From: Nostoc sp. CENA543
GTDB taxonomy: Bacteria > Cyanobacteriota > Cyanobacteriia > Cyanobacteriales > Nostocaceae
Assembly: GCF_002896875.1 (NCBI RefSeq)
Contig: NZ_CP023278.1
Location: 6,392,501-6,456,500, forward strand
Reading direction: 5' to 3'
Length of the DNA stretch: 64,000 nucleotides
The notes under the pieces are model-generated. The model ran no database searches. It saw only the letters and a list, made by a program, of their open reading frames with translations, and had not been told where the DNA came from. The translations under genes and the position numbers were made by a program. Positions 18,997 to 27,643 of the stretch are shown in pieces; position 1 is the first letter of the stretch; every line of letters starts with the position of its first letter.

Positions 18997-20730
18997 CTAT
19001 TTGGGTTTGTGCAGGTTCATTGGTGCAATGATTGCTTTTGCTCCTAAGATGCGGGAGTAGAGTTTTCCTTCGGTGTCGTGAAGCATAAAGTTGGCGGTTA
19101 AGCCGGTTGCAGTTTTGCTGATGACTTCACAAGAAACGTAGAAGGGTGCGTTACAAGGAATGGGTCTAAATTGTTGTGAATCTGTTAGTTGTCCTGGTAA
19201 ACAAACTTCTTGGTGATAATGGCTTAACCATACCCATAAAGGTTGGGTACTTAAATCTGTGGCGTAGGGGTTGTACCATCTGATGGGGAATTGTCCTTGG
19301 GTTTCTGGTGAGATTTGTGACCAGTAACATTCAGTAGTAATTTTTTCTGGGCTGATGTTAATTACTCTGGTAATTTGTTGGAATGCTGGCCCATGAAATA
19401 GGGTGCAATCGCCATTTTGATAGAAGTCTTTACCAGTGGTTTTGATGATATTATCTTCTGTTAAATTAACAGATTCATATATCGGTATTTCTGGTATTTG
19501 GCGCACAGTTGTAATGTTGGCGCGGAAATGATAGTGGGTTTTTCCTTCGGGGGTTTTGCTGAGAATTGTGGTCTGAAATTCGATGGCTTCAGAACCATGT
19601 TTGGCGATTTCTTGAATTTCGAGAATGTATTCTTTTGCTAGGGTTTGATTGAAGGTAATACCCTTTAAAACTTTAAATTCTCTACAACTTACATACCGAT
19701 AACCTGGATAACATTCTTCACAAGCATGAATCATCCAGGACATAGCGCAGGTGGCTGGTAGTACAGGAGTCCCAGCAATCACATGATCCATCAAGAAGGG
19801 GTTAGCATTTACAGTCAGGCGGCGACGGATACGATAGCTGCGGAGTTGGGGGTCTAAAGTTCCGGGTGGGGGGATGATGGGGCTACCAATGACTACTTGT
19901 GTAGAGTCACGATGGCTGGGGTGGAGTTCGTTGACTAGCATTTGTGTACCTACATCCACAGGGATAATGTCAATTCCCCGTTCGGCGAAGGCTTTCTTGA
20001 GTTCTGGTGTCACCATACCGCTATCCCAACCGCCCCAGTTGATAGCGACAACGTGACAATCAGGATTGTATTGCTTGATCAAGTGAGCTGACTTGTTGAG
20101 AATTTCATTAGCGATCGCATAATCCGATTGCCCAATATTCCCATAAAATCCAGCCACGGAAGAAAACAATACCAAATGTTCTAATTGTTTAGCATCCACA
20201 CAAGACAACAGATTTTCTAACCCTTGCACCTTAGCGGTGTACACCTTCTCAAAATCTTGATCTGTCTTCTTCTCAATCAACTTGTCAGCTAAGTTACCCG
20301 CACCGTGAATAATTCCGGTAATCTTCCCAACTCTTGCAGACACAGCCGCTAATTTCTCTTGTAACTCAGCAACATTGGTAACATCAACACTGATATACTC
20401 AGCCTTTGCACCAGTCTTTTCAATCTCCGCCAGAGTTTGCTTCACTTCGCGGCTAGAAACAATTGTGTTATAAACCTTCTGTACACTCATCGGTGTAGGC
20501 TTCTCACCTTGGGAGATGAGATGCTGCATAATCCGTTTCTTTAATACAGCCTCTTCAAAACAATCCTGAGCAAACTCTGGCTCATTTTCAATAACTTGCG
20601 ATCGCCCAAGCAAGATAAACTGACAAGGTTGGTGCTGCGCTAATCTAGCCACACACTGCGCCGTGATTCCCTTAGCACCACCACTAACAACAAAAACCGA
20701 TGAAGGACGAACCTGGGTAAGTGTAGTCAT
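18997..20730 (-). CDS. Ketoreductase-dehydratase protein of the heterocyst glycolipid PKS
   Basis: A 577-residue protein with two catalytic domains. Residues about 10-285 are a Rossmann ketoreductase: VSGGAKGIT (15-23), SSVAGFYG with Ser190/191, and Tyr204 and Asn208 in DYAIANE. Residues about 300-577 are a hot-dog dehydratase with HVIAGTPVLP (His316), the HxxxGxxxxP motif of PKS dehydratases. It therefore reduces the beta-keto group and removes water, feeding the PfaD-like enoyl reductase. It starts abruptly at the catalytic KR subdomain; the matching structural half appears to be the C terminus of HglE, 242 bp upstream. It is sometimes called hglG in this cluster, which I cannot confirm. 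Confidence 0.88.
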   Translation of the reverse strand: MTTLTQVRPSSVFVVSGGAKGITAQCVARLAQHQPCQFILLGRSQVIENEPEFAQDCFEEAVLKKRIMQHLISQGEKPTPMSVQKVYNTIVSSREVKQTLAEIEKTGAKAEYISVDVTNVAELQEKLAAVSARVGKITGIIHGAGNLADKLIEKKTDQDFEKVYTAKVQGLENLLSCVDAKQLEHLVLFSSVAGFYGNIGQSDYAIANEILNKSAHLIKQYNPDCHVVAINWGGWDSGMVTPELKKAFAERGIDIIPVDVGTQMLVNELHPSHRDSTQVVIGSPIIPPPGTLDPQLRSYRIRRRLTVNANPFLMDHVIAGTPVLPATCAMSWMIHACEECYPGYRYVSCREFKVLKGITFNQTLAKEYILEIQEIAKHGSEAIEFQTTILSKTPEGKTHYHFRANITTVRQIPEIPIYESVNLTEDNIIKTTGKDFYQNGDCTLFHGPAFQQITRVINISPEKITTECYWSQISPETQGQFPIRWYNPYATDLSTQPLWVWLSHYHQEVCLPGQLTDSQQFRPIPCNAPFYVSCEVISKTATGLTANFMLHDTEGKLYSRILGAKAIIAPMNLHKPK

Positions 20731-20972
20731 ATTATTAAAAATCTTGGCTTTGAAATCTGAATTTTGGATTAGGGACTGGGGATTGGGGATTGGGGACTGG
20801 GGATTGGGTGTCGAGATATAGAGTTTGGACTCTTTTATTACAGTACCAGTAGTGAAATTTGCGGGTAGCTTTGTACTTTCCTTCGCGTTTCAACTTTTAT
20901 CCTAAATTCACTACAACTTTCTCTAACTGTCTTCTTCCCAGTACCCAGTCCCTAGTACCTAGTCCCTGATCC
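20731..20972. repeat. GGGGATTGGGGACTGG spacer repeats between hglE and the KR-DH gene
   Basis: GGGGATTGGGGACTGGGG units (20767-20808) and CAGTACCCAGTCCCTAGTACC units (20938-20972) flank about 130 bp of unique AT-richer sequence. Stops in all frames prevent simple read-through from hglE. Confidence 0.75.
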
Positions 20973-23900
20973 CTACTCAAAAGAACTAATCAAAGTAACA
21001 CGTCCCTGAGAACCGTAAGCAACTTCAGCAATACAAAGATTAGAATCATGCAACTCATCAATGATGTGCTGTGCTGAAGTTCTTGCATCTAAGTTGGGGC
21101 TGAGGTCAATTCCTCTGGTAAATACATTTGACCATTCCCATCTCAGAGTCTTGACTAACCCAAACAACCCAGCACCGATCGCACCAAAGTTTACATCATG
21201 CTCTAATCCAAAACTACCATCTAACCGAGTGACAGTGAAGAAACAACTCCGCTCATAACGTCCGGCTTCAGTCAAGGATTTTTTCAGGTGCTTCGCCATA
21301 AAGAAAACGTGCTTCACAATGGCTTTTTCTTCTGGGATGAAAGGCACTTTGCCGGTGTTCGCTACCTGAAATCTGGGGTGGAGGTGAACGAAAGCCCCAA
21401 TCGTGCCGTAGTTAGTAGCGATCGCAGATAATTTTTCTTGCAGTAGTTCTTCACTCATATCTGCGAGGCTAACTTGGTTCACGCCTGCGGGTAAGGGCGA
21501 TACTCCTGCGGAGTCGCTGCGCGAACGTTGGGGAACAATTGATTGGGGGAAGCTCAACACTACCACTTTGGAGCCACTTTCTGTTAAAGCTTGCGCTACT
21601 TGGGAGGTAGTTAGAGTTCCATCATCGGTGATTAAATAGATGTGTCCCTCTGGCAATTTGAATTCTAGGCGATCGGGTGTTGGTAGGTATTTGAGTTTAG
21701 CTGGACGGCGTTGTACACCGTCGATGACTTTTACTGGTTGCCAGCTAAACTCAGACTGAGGCTTTTTTTTTTCACCTCCCACCAGCTTCTGGAGGTAGTC
21801 AACAATTTGACCGATTGTCCGTAAGTCACCTAATTCTTCAAAATTGGGTTTGGGCAAGTTGGGATACACTTCTTGCAATCCACCTAAGATTTCTACCCGC
21901 TTGATGGAGTCAATCCCTAAATCAGCCTCCATGTCCATTTCCAGTTCGAGCATTTCTACTGGGTAGCCAGTTTTCTCGCTGATAATGTTGATGAGAGTTT
22001 GACCGATATCTGCATAGTCAGTGGTGTCTGCAACTTCAGTTTCGGCAACTGTTTCTACAACTGCTACTGGCTCAGGTGCAGGTGCAGCAGGAGCTACGAC
22101 TGGTGCAGGAACTACTTCAGGTGCAGGTGCAACAGGTGTGGCTACTTCGACTACTGGCTGAGTGGCGACTGCTACAGGTTGACCGCTAGCAGCGTTAGCT
22201 TGAAGGAACTCGATAATTTGACCGATGGTGCGTTTTTCTGCGAGTTCTTCTAAGTTTGGCTTGGGTAGGTCAGGATACAATTCTTGCAATCCGCCTAAGA
22301 TTTCTACCCGCTTGATGGAGTCAATACCTAAGTCAGCCTCCATGTCCATTTCTACTTCCAGCATTTCTACTGGGTAGCCAGTCTTATCGCTGATAATTGC
22401 TAGCAGGTTGTTACCCAACTCAGCCAAATCTACGGCGGGAGCAGCTACAGGTGCAGGTGCAACGGGTGCAGGTGCGGGTGCAACTTCAACTTCCTTGACT
22501 GGGGGAGCGATAACTTGAGCCACAGGTGCAGGTGCAACCACGGGTGCTTCAACTACAGGCTCAGGCTGCATTTGCCAAGCTGTGGGCGCAGGTGCAGGCG
22601 CAACAGGTGCTTCAGCGATGGTGAATTCAGGTTTCGCTACAGGCTCAACTTTAGCTACAGGTGCGGGTGCTTCCACAACAGGGGTATCGATGGTGAAAGC
22701 AGGGATTTGCTTGCTAACTTCTGGAACTGGTGCTTCTGTGGCTGCTGCGGTTACGCCACTGGCAAGAACCATTGAGTATTGTTGCTGGATGAGGTCGAAG
22801 AAGTTTTGCGCGTAAGCTACTTGTTCCTGAAGATATTTTTCATGGATGCGGAGGGTTTCACCTTGTTGGGAGTGAAACTGCATCAAACTGCGCTCCAAGC
22901 TTTCCATCACTACTAGCTTGAGTTGAGCCGCTTCTTGGGAAGTCTTAGCGTTAGCAAACAAAGCATTTTGCTGTTGCATCAGTTGGAAGAACGCTTTGGT
23001 ATATTCCATCTGATGGTTGAGGTAAGTACCATGAACTTGCAGGTTTTCAGCTTGGTTTTGCTGGAACTGAGTCATGAGGTACTCTAAGCTTTCTAGCACG
23101 CGCTGGAAGTTTTCCAGTTTCTCTGGTGTTTGCATTGTCTTTGATTCGGCTAGTTGAGGTGCAAGGATCGCAGAGTTCATTTCCGGTTTTACTTCAGTAG
23201 TAATAGTAGAGTTGTTGGCGATTTTGGTGGCGCGTCCGTTACCGTTAGTTGCTTTAACTGGTGCAGACATCTCTGGTGTAGCTGCGGTCATCGATGCAGA
23301 CATGGCTCGTGTCTCTGGTTGCGACGCAGAGATGGCGGGTGTTTCTACCACTGGGGTAGCAGCAACGTTAACTGTGGGCGCATTGGGGAAGGAAATTTTG
23401 TGTCCATCATTCAACGCTTGTACAAAGGCGTTTTTGGTTTTTTCGGACACGTAGTTGATACCCCGTAAGGTGATGCTGATACCTTTTTTCTTATCGGCTG
23501 GGGGTAAGGTAGGCTGGGTTTGGTATGGGTCAATGTTCTTCAACTGCATACCCAGGACGCGCATTTGCACTACTGCTTCCCGTAAGGAGCGATCGCTGTT
23601 TTTCTGTGCGCTGGGGTTGAGGGCAATGGTAACATGGGGGCGATCGCCGAGAATTTCTTTGACTAAGTTAGCAAGGATTCTCTTAGGCCCGAATTCCACG
23701 AAGCAGTGACCACCAGCCGCGTAGATATTTTCAATTTCCTGCTTGAACAGCACCGAATTAGCGAGGTGAGTTTCCAGGATTTTTTGAATCGCTTGGGGTT
23801 CTTTGGGGTATTGCTTACCTGTAACGTTGGTGAATACAGGAAGTTTTGGCTCATTGAAGGTGACTGATTTAGTAGCGATCGCAAATGACTTCTGGGCGAA

Positions 23901-26408
23901 AGCAATCAGTGAGGTGTGGAAGGCGGCGGACACTGGTAAGGGTATAGCTGCGTAACCTTGTGCTTGTAAGGCTTCACGCACTTTGGCAATGTCGCCGGTA
24001 GAACCTGCCAAGACAAACTGAGTAGGGGAATTATAATTGGCGATCGTTACCTGTGGGAATCGCTTCAGAATCGGTTCGATTTTGCTGAGGTCTTCCTTCA
24101 CCGCCAACATTGTACCCGCATCGTGGTCAGGGTCTTTGGGTGCAGCCATTGCTTGACCCCTAGCTTTCACCAAGTACATATAATCTTGGTCACTTAACAC
24201 ACCCGCAGCCCACAAAGCGGTAATTTCACCAAAGCTGTGTCCCGCGACAAAGTCAGACTTAAAGCCAGCTTGCTTGAGGATGGAATACAAACCTGCGCTA
24301 AATGCGCCAATCGCGGGTTGTGCATATTCTGTCCGTTGCAGCGCAGCCGCTTGCGCCTTTTTCTCGTCTTCATTAAATACGGGATGGGGGAAGACAATTT
24401 CTGAGAGAGGACGCAAGTTATCTCTGAGTAATAACCCATCCATGTAACCGTAGAGACGGCGCAGAGTGGGGAAGTTCATCACCAGTTCTCTACCCATTTC
24501 CAGGTATTGAGAACCTTGACCAGAGAACAAGGATACAACCTTACCGCCCAATTCCATCCCGGAAGCACGGTAGTAAATCCCTTGGGGATGCTCCCAGTTA
24601 GCTGCGCCTGCTTTGTGCTTGAGCAAATCGATAGTAGTTTGCATCAACTTGCAAGCTTCTGCGAGATTTTCCGCCACAAAACCAACTCTCGCCGCATTTT
24701 GGGGAATTTCTACTGATTGGCAAGCTTGCGCTAAGTTGAGGAAATGTCTTTCACCATCTGCTGATTGCAAGTTACCTAAAGCTTCCTCGCACTTTGTTAG
24801 CAGTTCCGCAGGGTTAGCAGCAAACAACATGATTTCGCGGGGGGTACTGTGGATGCGGTAAGGGCGATTTTGTTCGCTGTCGTGTTCTTCCAAAACTATG
24901 TGGTAGTTTGTCCCTCCAAACCCGAAGGAACTCACACCTGCACGTCTTGGTGCTTCACCTTCTGCCCGAATCCAGGGACGAGTTTCGGTGTTGAGATAAA
25001 AAGAGGAGTTTTCAATATTGAGCTTGGGATTCGGCTCAGTAATGTTAATTGTTGGTGGCAGAATTTTATGATGCAGTGCCAAAGCGGTTTTAATTAAGCT
25101 AGCCGCACCCGCAGCAGCTTTGGTGTGACCGATTTGGGATTTCACACTACCCAAAGCAATATGCTGCTTTTTGTTGTCGTATTGAGAGAAAAAGTCTCTT
25201 AAAGAACCGAACTCGGTGGGGTCGCCAGCCATTGTCCCTGTACCGTGGGCTTCCATCAGACCGACGGTAGCGGGAGAGAAACCAGCATCTTCGTAAGCGC
25301 GACGCAAAGCGTTAACTTGTCCTTCTTTGCGGGGAGCATAAATACTCTTATAGCGTCCGTCGCTGGAAGTACCAACCCCTTTGATGACTGCGTAAATTTT
25401 ATCGTTGTCGCGTTCTGCATCTTCGAGACGCTTCAACACCAACATACAAATACCTTCACCCAGCATCATCCCATCGGATTTTGCATCGAAGGGTTTGACG
25501 TTCTCGCTAGGAGACACGGCTGGGGTTTTGCTGAAGGAAATGTAAGCCATGATGGTGTTATCAGTGTCTACACCACCAGTCAGCATCATGTCAGCGCGAT
25601 GTTCAACGAGTTCGCTAATCGCCATTTTCAAAGCACCGAAGGAACTAGCGCAAGCTGCATCCACTACGCAGTTCATTGCACCAAAGTTCAAGCGGTTGGC
25701 GATGCGCCCAGCCACAACGTTAGCCAACATCCCAGGGAAAGCGTTTTCATCCCATTTGACGTAAGCACTTTGAATTTTTTCCACGATTTTGTCGGTGTCT
25801 TCGTCAGAGAGTCCACTGCTTTTGAGGACTTTTTTCCAAATGGGATATTCTAACCGTGCAGATAAGGGCATACCCAATTGCTTGGCCATTGCAACCCCTA
25901 AAACAACCCCCACCATCTCGCGGTTAAAATCACGAGATTCACCGTAACCAGCATCTTCCATTGCTTCTTTCGCAACTACTAAACTTAATAGTTGGGAAAC
26001 GTCGGTCACTTCTAAAATGCTGGGGGGAATACCGAATTCCATTGGGTTAAAATCAACCTCTGGAATAAAACCACCACGCTTACAGTAGGTTTTATCTTTA
26101 GGTGTTCTGGGGTTGGGGTCGTAATAATCTTCAACACTCCAGTGGGTGTCAGGAACATCGGTAATACAATCAACTTTATTAATGATATTTTGCCAATATT
26201 CCCGCAAATTTCTGGCTTCAGGAACGATGGAAGCCATCCCAATGATCGCAATAGGATTTTGTTGTAGTTGTCTGTTAATTTTGTTAATTGACATAGGTTT
26301 TTCCGAGTTCACTTTCTTTTCCTCAATACACCGCAACAAAGCCTTTTCGCAATTACTAATTTGGCTTTCTAACTCCGCCAAGGCAGCATCAATTGGATTA
26401 GCAGACAT
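20973..26408 (-). CDS. hglE: HglE: heterocyst glycolipid polyketide synthase (KS-AT-ACP-ACP-partial KR)
   Basis: An 1811-residue PUFA-synthase-like PKS. KS spans about 50-510 (Cys253 in VDAACASS, EAHGTGT, KSQIGHT) and AT about 625-930 (Ser725 in AGHSFGEI). A helical linker (1106-1214) has a 63-residue internal duplication. Two near-identical ACPs follow (phosphopantetheine serines about 1364 and 1501 in LGIDSIKRVEIL), separated by Ala/Pro/Val-rich linkers. Residues 1550-1811 resemble the non-catalytic half of a ketoreductase. An upstream ATG at 26471 would add 21 residues encoded by an AATTCGC repeat, so MSANPIDAAL at 26408 is preferred. It opens the leftward operon. Residues about 1624-1645 come from an interspersed repeat inserted in frame. 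Confidence 0.95.
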   Translation of the reverse strand: MSANPIDAALAELESQISNCEKALLRCIEEKKVNSEKPMSINKINRQLQQNPIAIIGMASIVPEARNLREYWQNIINKVDCITDVPDTHWSVEDYYDPNPRTPKDKTYCKRGGFIPEVDFNPMEFGIPPSILEVTDVSQLLSLVVAKEAMEDAGYGESRDFNREMVGVVLGVAMAKQLGMPLSARLEYPIWKKVLKSSGLSDEDTDKIVEKIQSAYVKWDENAFPGMLANVVAGRIANRLNFGAMNCVVDAACASSFGALKMAISELVEHRADMMLTGGVDTDNTIMAYISFSKTPAVSPSENVKPFDAKSDGMMLGEGICMLVLKRLEDAERDNDKIYAVIKGVGTSSDGRYKSIYAPRKEGQVNALRRAYEDAGFSPATVGLMEAHGTGTMAGDPTEFGSLRDFFSQYDNKKQHIALGSVKSQIGHTKAAAGAASLIKTALALHHKILPPTINITEPNPKLNIENSSFYLNTETRPWIRAEGEAPRRAGVSSFGFGGTNYHIVLEEHDSEQNRPYRIHSTPREIMLFAANPAELLTKCEEALGNLQSADGERHFLNLAQACQSVEIPQNAARVGFVAENLAEACKLMQTTIDLLKHKAGAANWEHPQGIYYRASGMELGGKVVSLFSGQGSQYLEMGRELVMNFPTLRRLYGYMDGLLLRDNLRPLSEIVFPHPVFNEDEKKAQAAALQRTEYAQPAIGAFSAGLYSILKQAGFKSDFVAGHSFGEITALWAAGVLSDQDYMYLVKARGQAMAAPKDPDHDAGTMLAVKEDLSKIEPILKRFPQVTIANYNSPTQFVLAGSTGDIAKVREALQAQGYAAIPLPVSAAFHTSLIAFAQKSFAIATKSVTFNEPKLPVFTNVTGKQYPKEPQAIQKILETHLANSVLFKQEIENIYAAGGHCFVEFGPKRILANLVKEILGDRPHVTIALNPSAQKNSDRSLREAVVQMRVLGMQLKNIDPYQTQPTLPPADKKKGISITLRGINYVSEKTKNAFVQALNDGHKISFPNAPTVNVAATPVVETPAISASQPETRAMSASMTAATPEMSAPVKATNGNGRATKIANNSTITTEVKPEMNSAILAPQLAESKTMQTPEKLENFQRVLESLEYLMTQFQQNQAENLQVHGTYLNHQMEYTKAFFQLMQQQNALFANAKTSQEAAQLKLVVMESLERSLMQFHSQQGETLRIHEKYLQEQVAYAQNFFDLIQQQYSMVLASGVTAAATEAPVPEVSKQIPAFTIDTPVVEAPAPVAKVEPVAKPEFTIAEAPVAPAPAPTAWQMQPEPVVEAPVVAPAPVAQVIAPPVKEVEVAPAPAPVAPAPVAAPAVDLAELGNNLLAIISDKTGYPVEMLEVEMDMEADLGIDSIKRVEILGGLQELYPDLPKPNLEELAEKRTIGQIIEFLQANAASGQPVAVATQPVVEVATPVAPAPEVVPAPVVAPAAPAPEPVAVVETVAETEVADTTDYADIGQTLINIISEKTGYPVEMLELEMDMEADLGIDSIKRVEILGGLQEVYPNLPKPNFEELGDLRTIGQIVDYLQKLVGGEKKKPQSEFSWQPVKVIDGVQRRPAKLKYLPTPDRLEFKLPEGHIYLITDDGTLTTSQVAQALTESGSKVVVLSFPQSIVPQRSRSDSAGVSPLPAGVNQVSLADMSEELLQEKLSAIATNYGTIGAFVHLHPRFQVANTGKVPFIPEEKAIVKHVFFMAKHLKKSLTEAGRYERSCFFTVTRLDGSFGLEHDVNFGAIGAGLFGLVKTLRWEWSNVFTRGIDLSPNLDARTSAQHIIDELHDSNLCIAEVAYGSQGRVTLISSFE
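21478..21534. repeat. Interspersed GC-rich repeat inserted in frame within hglE
   Basis: The motif CGCCTGCGGG, then CTCCTGCGGAGTCGCTGCGC and GAACG, is of the kind found dispersed in Nostoc spacers. Here it lies inside hglE and is translated as an Arg/Ser/Ala/Pro-rich loop without breaking the frame. Confidence 0.65.
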
Positions 26409-26676
26409 AGGACATATTCTGTTCTGGGGTACTGTGGATCTACATACCAATTCGCAATTCGCAATTCGCAATTCGCAATTAAGAAATCCAAATTTTACGA
26501 GGCTTTCTCAGTGTGAATTATTGATGAATTTTGATTAATCGGTATATTTGCTATTGCTTACCCTGACGATTTTTATTGCTTGTGAAAAAATTACTAGGAA
26601 ATTTTAGAAAAAAGTAAACAGGTCAAGTATTGTCATTTGAATTTCTGCCTTTTGACTTTTTCCTTTTTCCTTCCCT
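26409..26676. promoter_or_regulatory. hglE upstream region
   Basis: This is the presumed hgl operon promoter region. It contains four tandem AATTCGC-type units (about 26449-26480) close to the start codon and AT-rich DNA beyond. A GTA-N9-TAC sequence (26429-26443) resembles an NtcA site but has one base too many in the gap. Confidence 0.45.
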
Positions 26677-26955
26677 TTATCCAACGCTCGACTCTTGATA
26701 TTGTGGCAACAGGTCGATAACGTTATTGAAGCTGGTAAAATAATCTTGAAGCGCGGTAGCTGCTTGACCAGTAAATTCTACCCATTCGTAATGGCAGAAA
26801 TCTTGAGCAATTGTATCTAGATTGGACAATGGAAACTTAGAAGTAGCTATTAGAACAGAAACGCTTTTTTCTCCCAAACTAGTTTGATGATCTAGTTTGA
26901 CCGCAGCCACATAGCTGGTATTAATGACAACGTTCTGTATTTTGATAAATGCCAT
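26677..26955 (-). CDS. Small conserved-looking protein of unknown function
   Basis: A 92-residue soluble protein beginning MAFIKIQNVVINTSYVAAVK, which looks like short beta strands followed by an amphipathic helix (TIAQDFCHYEWVEFTGQAAT) and an acidic tail. No signal peptide or membrane segment is seen and no family was recognised. It is transcribed in the same direction as hglE and sits immediately upstream of it, about 270 bp away. It could be co-regulated with the glycolipid operon, but nothing in the sequence proves this. The frame shows reasonable coding character and ends outside any repeat. Confidence 0.6.
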   Translation of the reverse strand: MAFIKIQNVVINTSYVAAVKLDHQTSLGEKSVSVLIATSKFPLSNLDTIAQDFCHYEWVEFTGQAATALQDYFTSFNNVIDLLPQYQESSVG

Positions 26956-27643
26956 AGCCAGTTTCAGCGTCCAGGATAATATATGTTATGGGATTTAACC
27001 CGAAAAAGTTGACAATTTCGTTACAGAAGAAATACCACCTTGAATCCGAATAAATACAGGAATGCAAACGAATTATCAACCATTGATAAGGTGAGAGAAA
27101 TGCAACTAGCTTTAGTTATTTTTTACTACTGTTCTACTTGCACATAAATAACTAATTTGCTGGGTTGCTTTGGAACATTGAATTAATACAAAGAATAGCA
27201 TAATTCATAGAAACTAAATCATTGGTTTAAATTAATTTTATGAACCAAATGAATAATTGGTGATGAAAATGTCAAATTACCCATTACCTACTTGTATAAG
27301 TGATGACTTATAAAATCAAGGGGATAACTAGCTTGATGTGGATGGTAAATCTGCATATATCTTTGGTTAGGAGATAGTTAAAGTTCTTATTCAGTTACGT
27401 AAATTTTCCATCAATTACCATATCAGATTACATTGGGGATAAATTTTATTTTTCACCAGCACATCATAATTATGAGATGTTTTTTGATGAATTTTTAATA
27501 TAAATGGTCGTTGACAATTGAAGAGTATTTATTAAGCAAAGATTCATTTCATATATTGTACACAATAAACAAAACAAATATTGGGGAATTGGGCATGGGG
27601 CATTGGGAATGGGGAATAAATTCTGGAACGAAAGTAACAGATA
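26956..27643. other. AT-rich spacer, no gene seen
   Basis: About 690 bp of AT-rich DNA without a plausible coding frame. It ends in GGGGAATTGGGCATGGGG-type units (27581-27616) next to the ParB-like gene stop. Nothing else stands out. Confidence 0.55.

Noticed and set aside
20731-20972. A simple frameshift separating hglE and the KR-DH gene
   Set aside because: The 242-bp gap holds repeat sequence and several stops, so no one- or two-base change would join the frames.
21999-22815. Several Cys/Arg- or Gly/Ala-rich frames opposite hglE
   Set aside because: They are antisense shadows of the Ala/Pro/Val-rich linkers between the HglE ACP domains.
25245-25853. 202-codon frame antisense to hglE
   Set aside because: It lies fully opposite the conserved KS domain of hglE; the length is explained by the codon bias of the sense gene.
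26429-26443. Possible NtcA site (GTA-N9-TAC) upstream of hglE
   Set aside because: NtcA sites need an 8-base gap; this has 9 and no -10 element at the right distance was evident.
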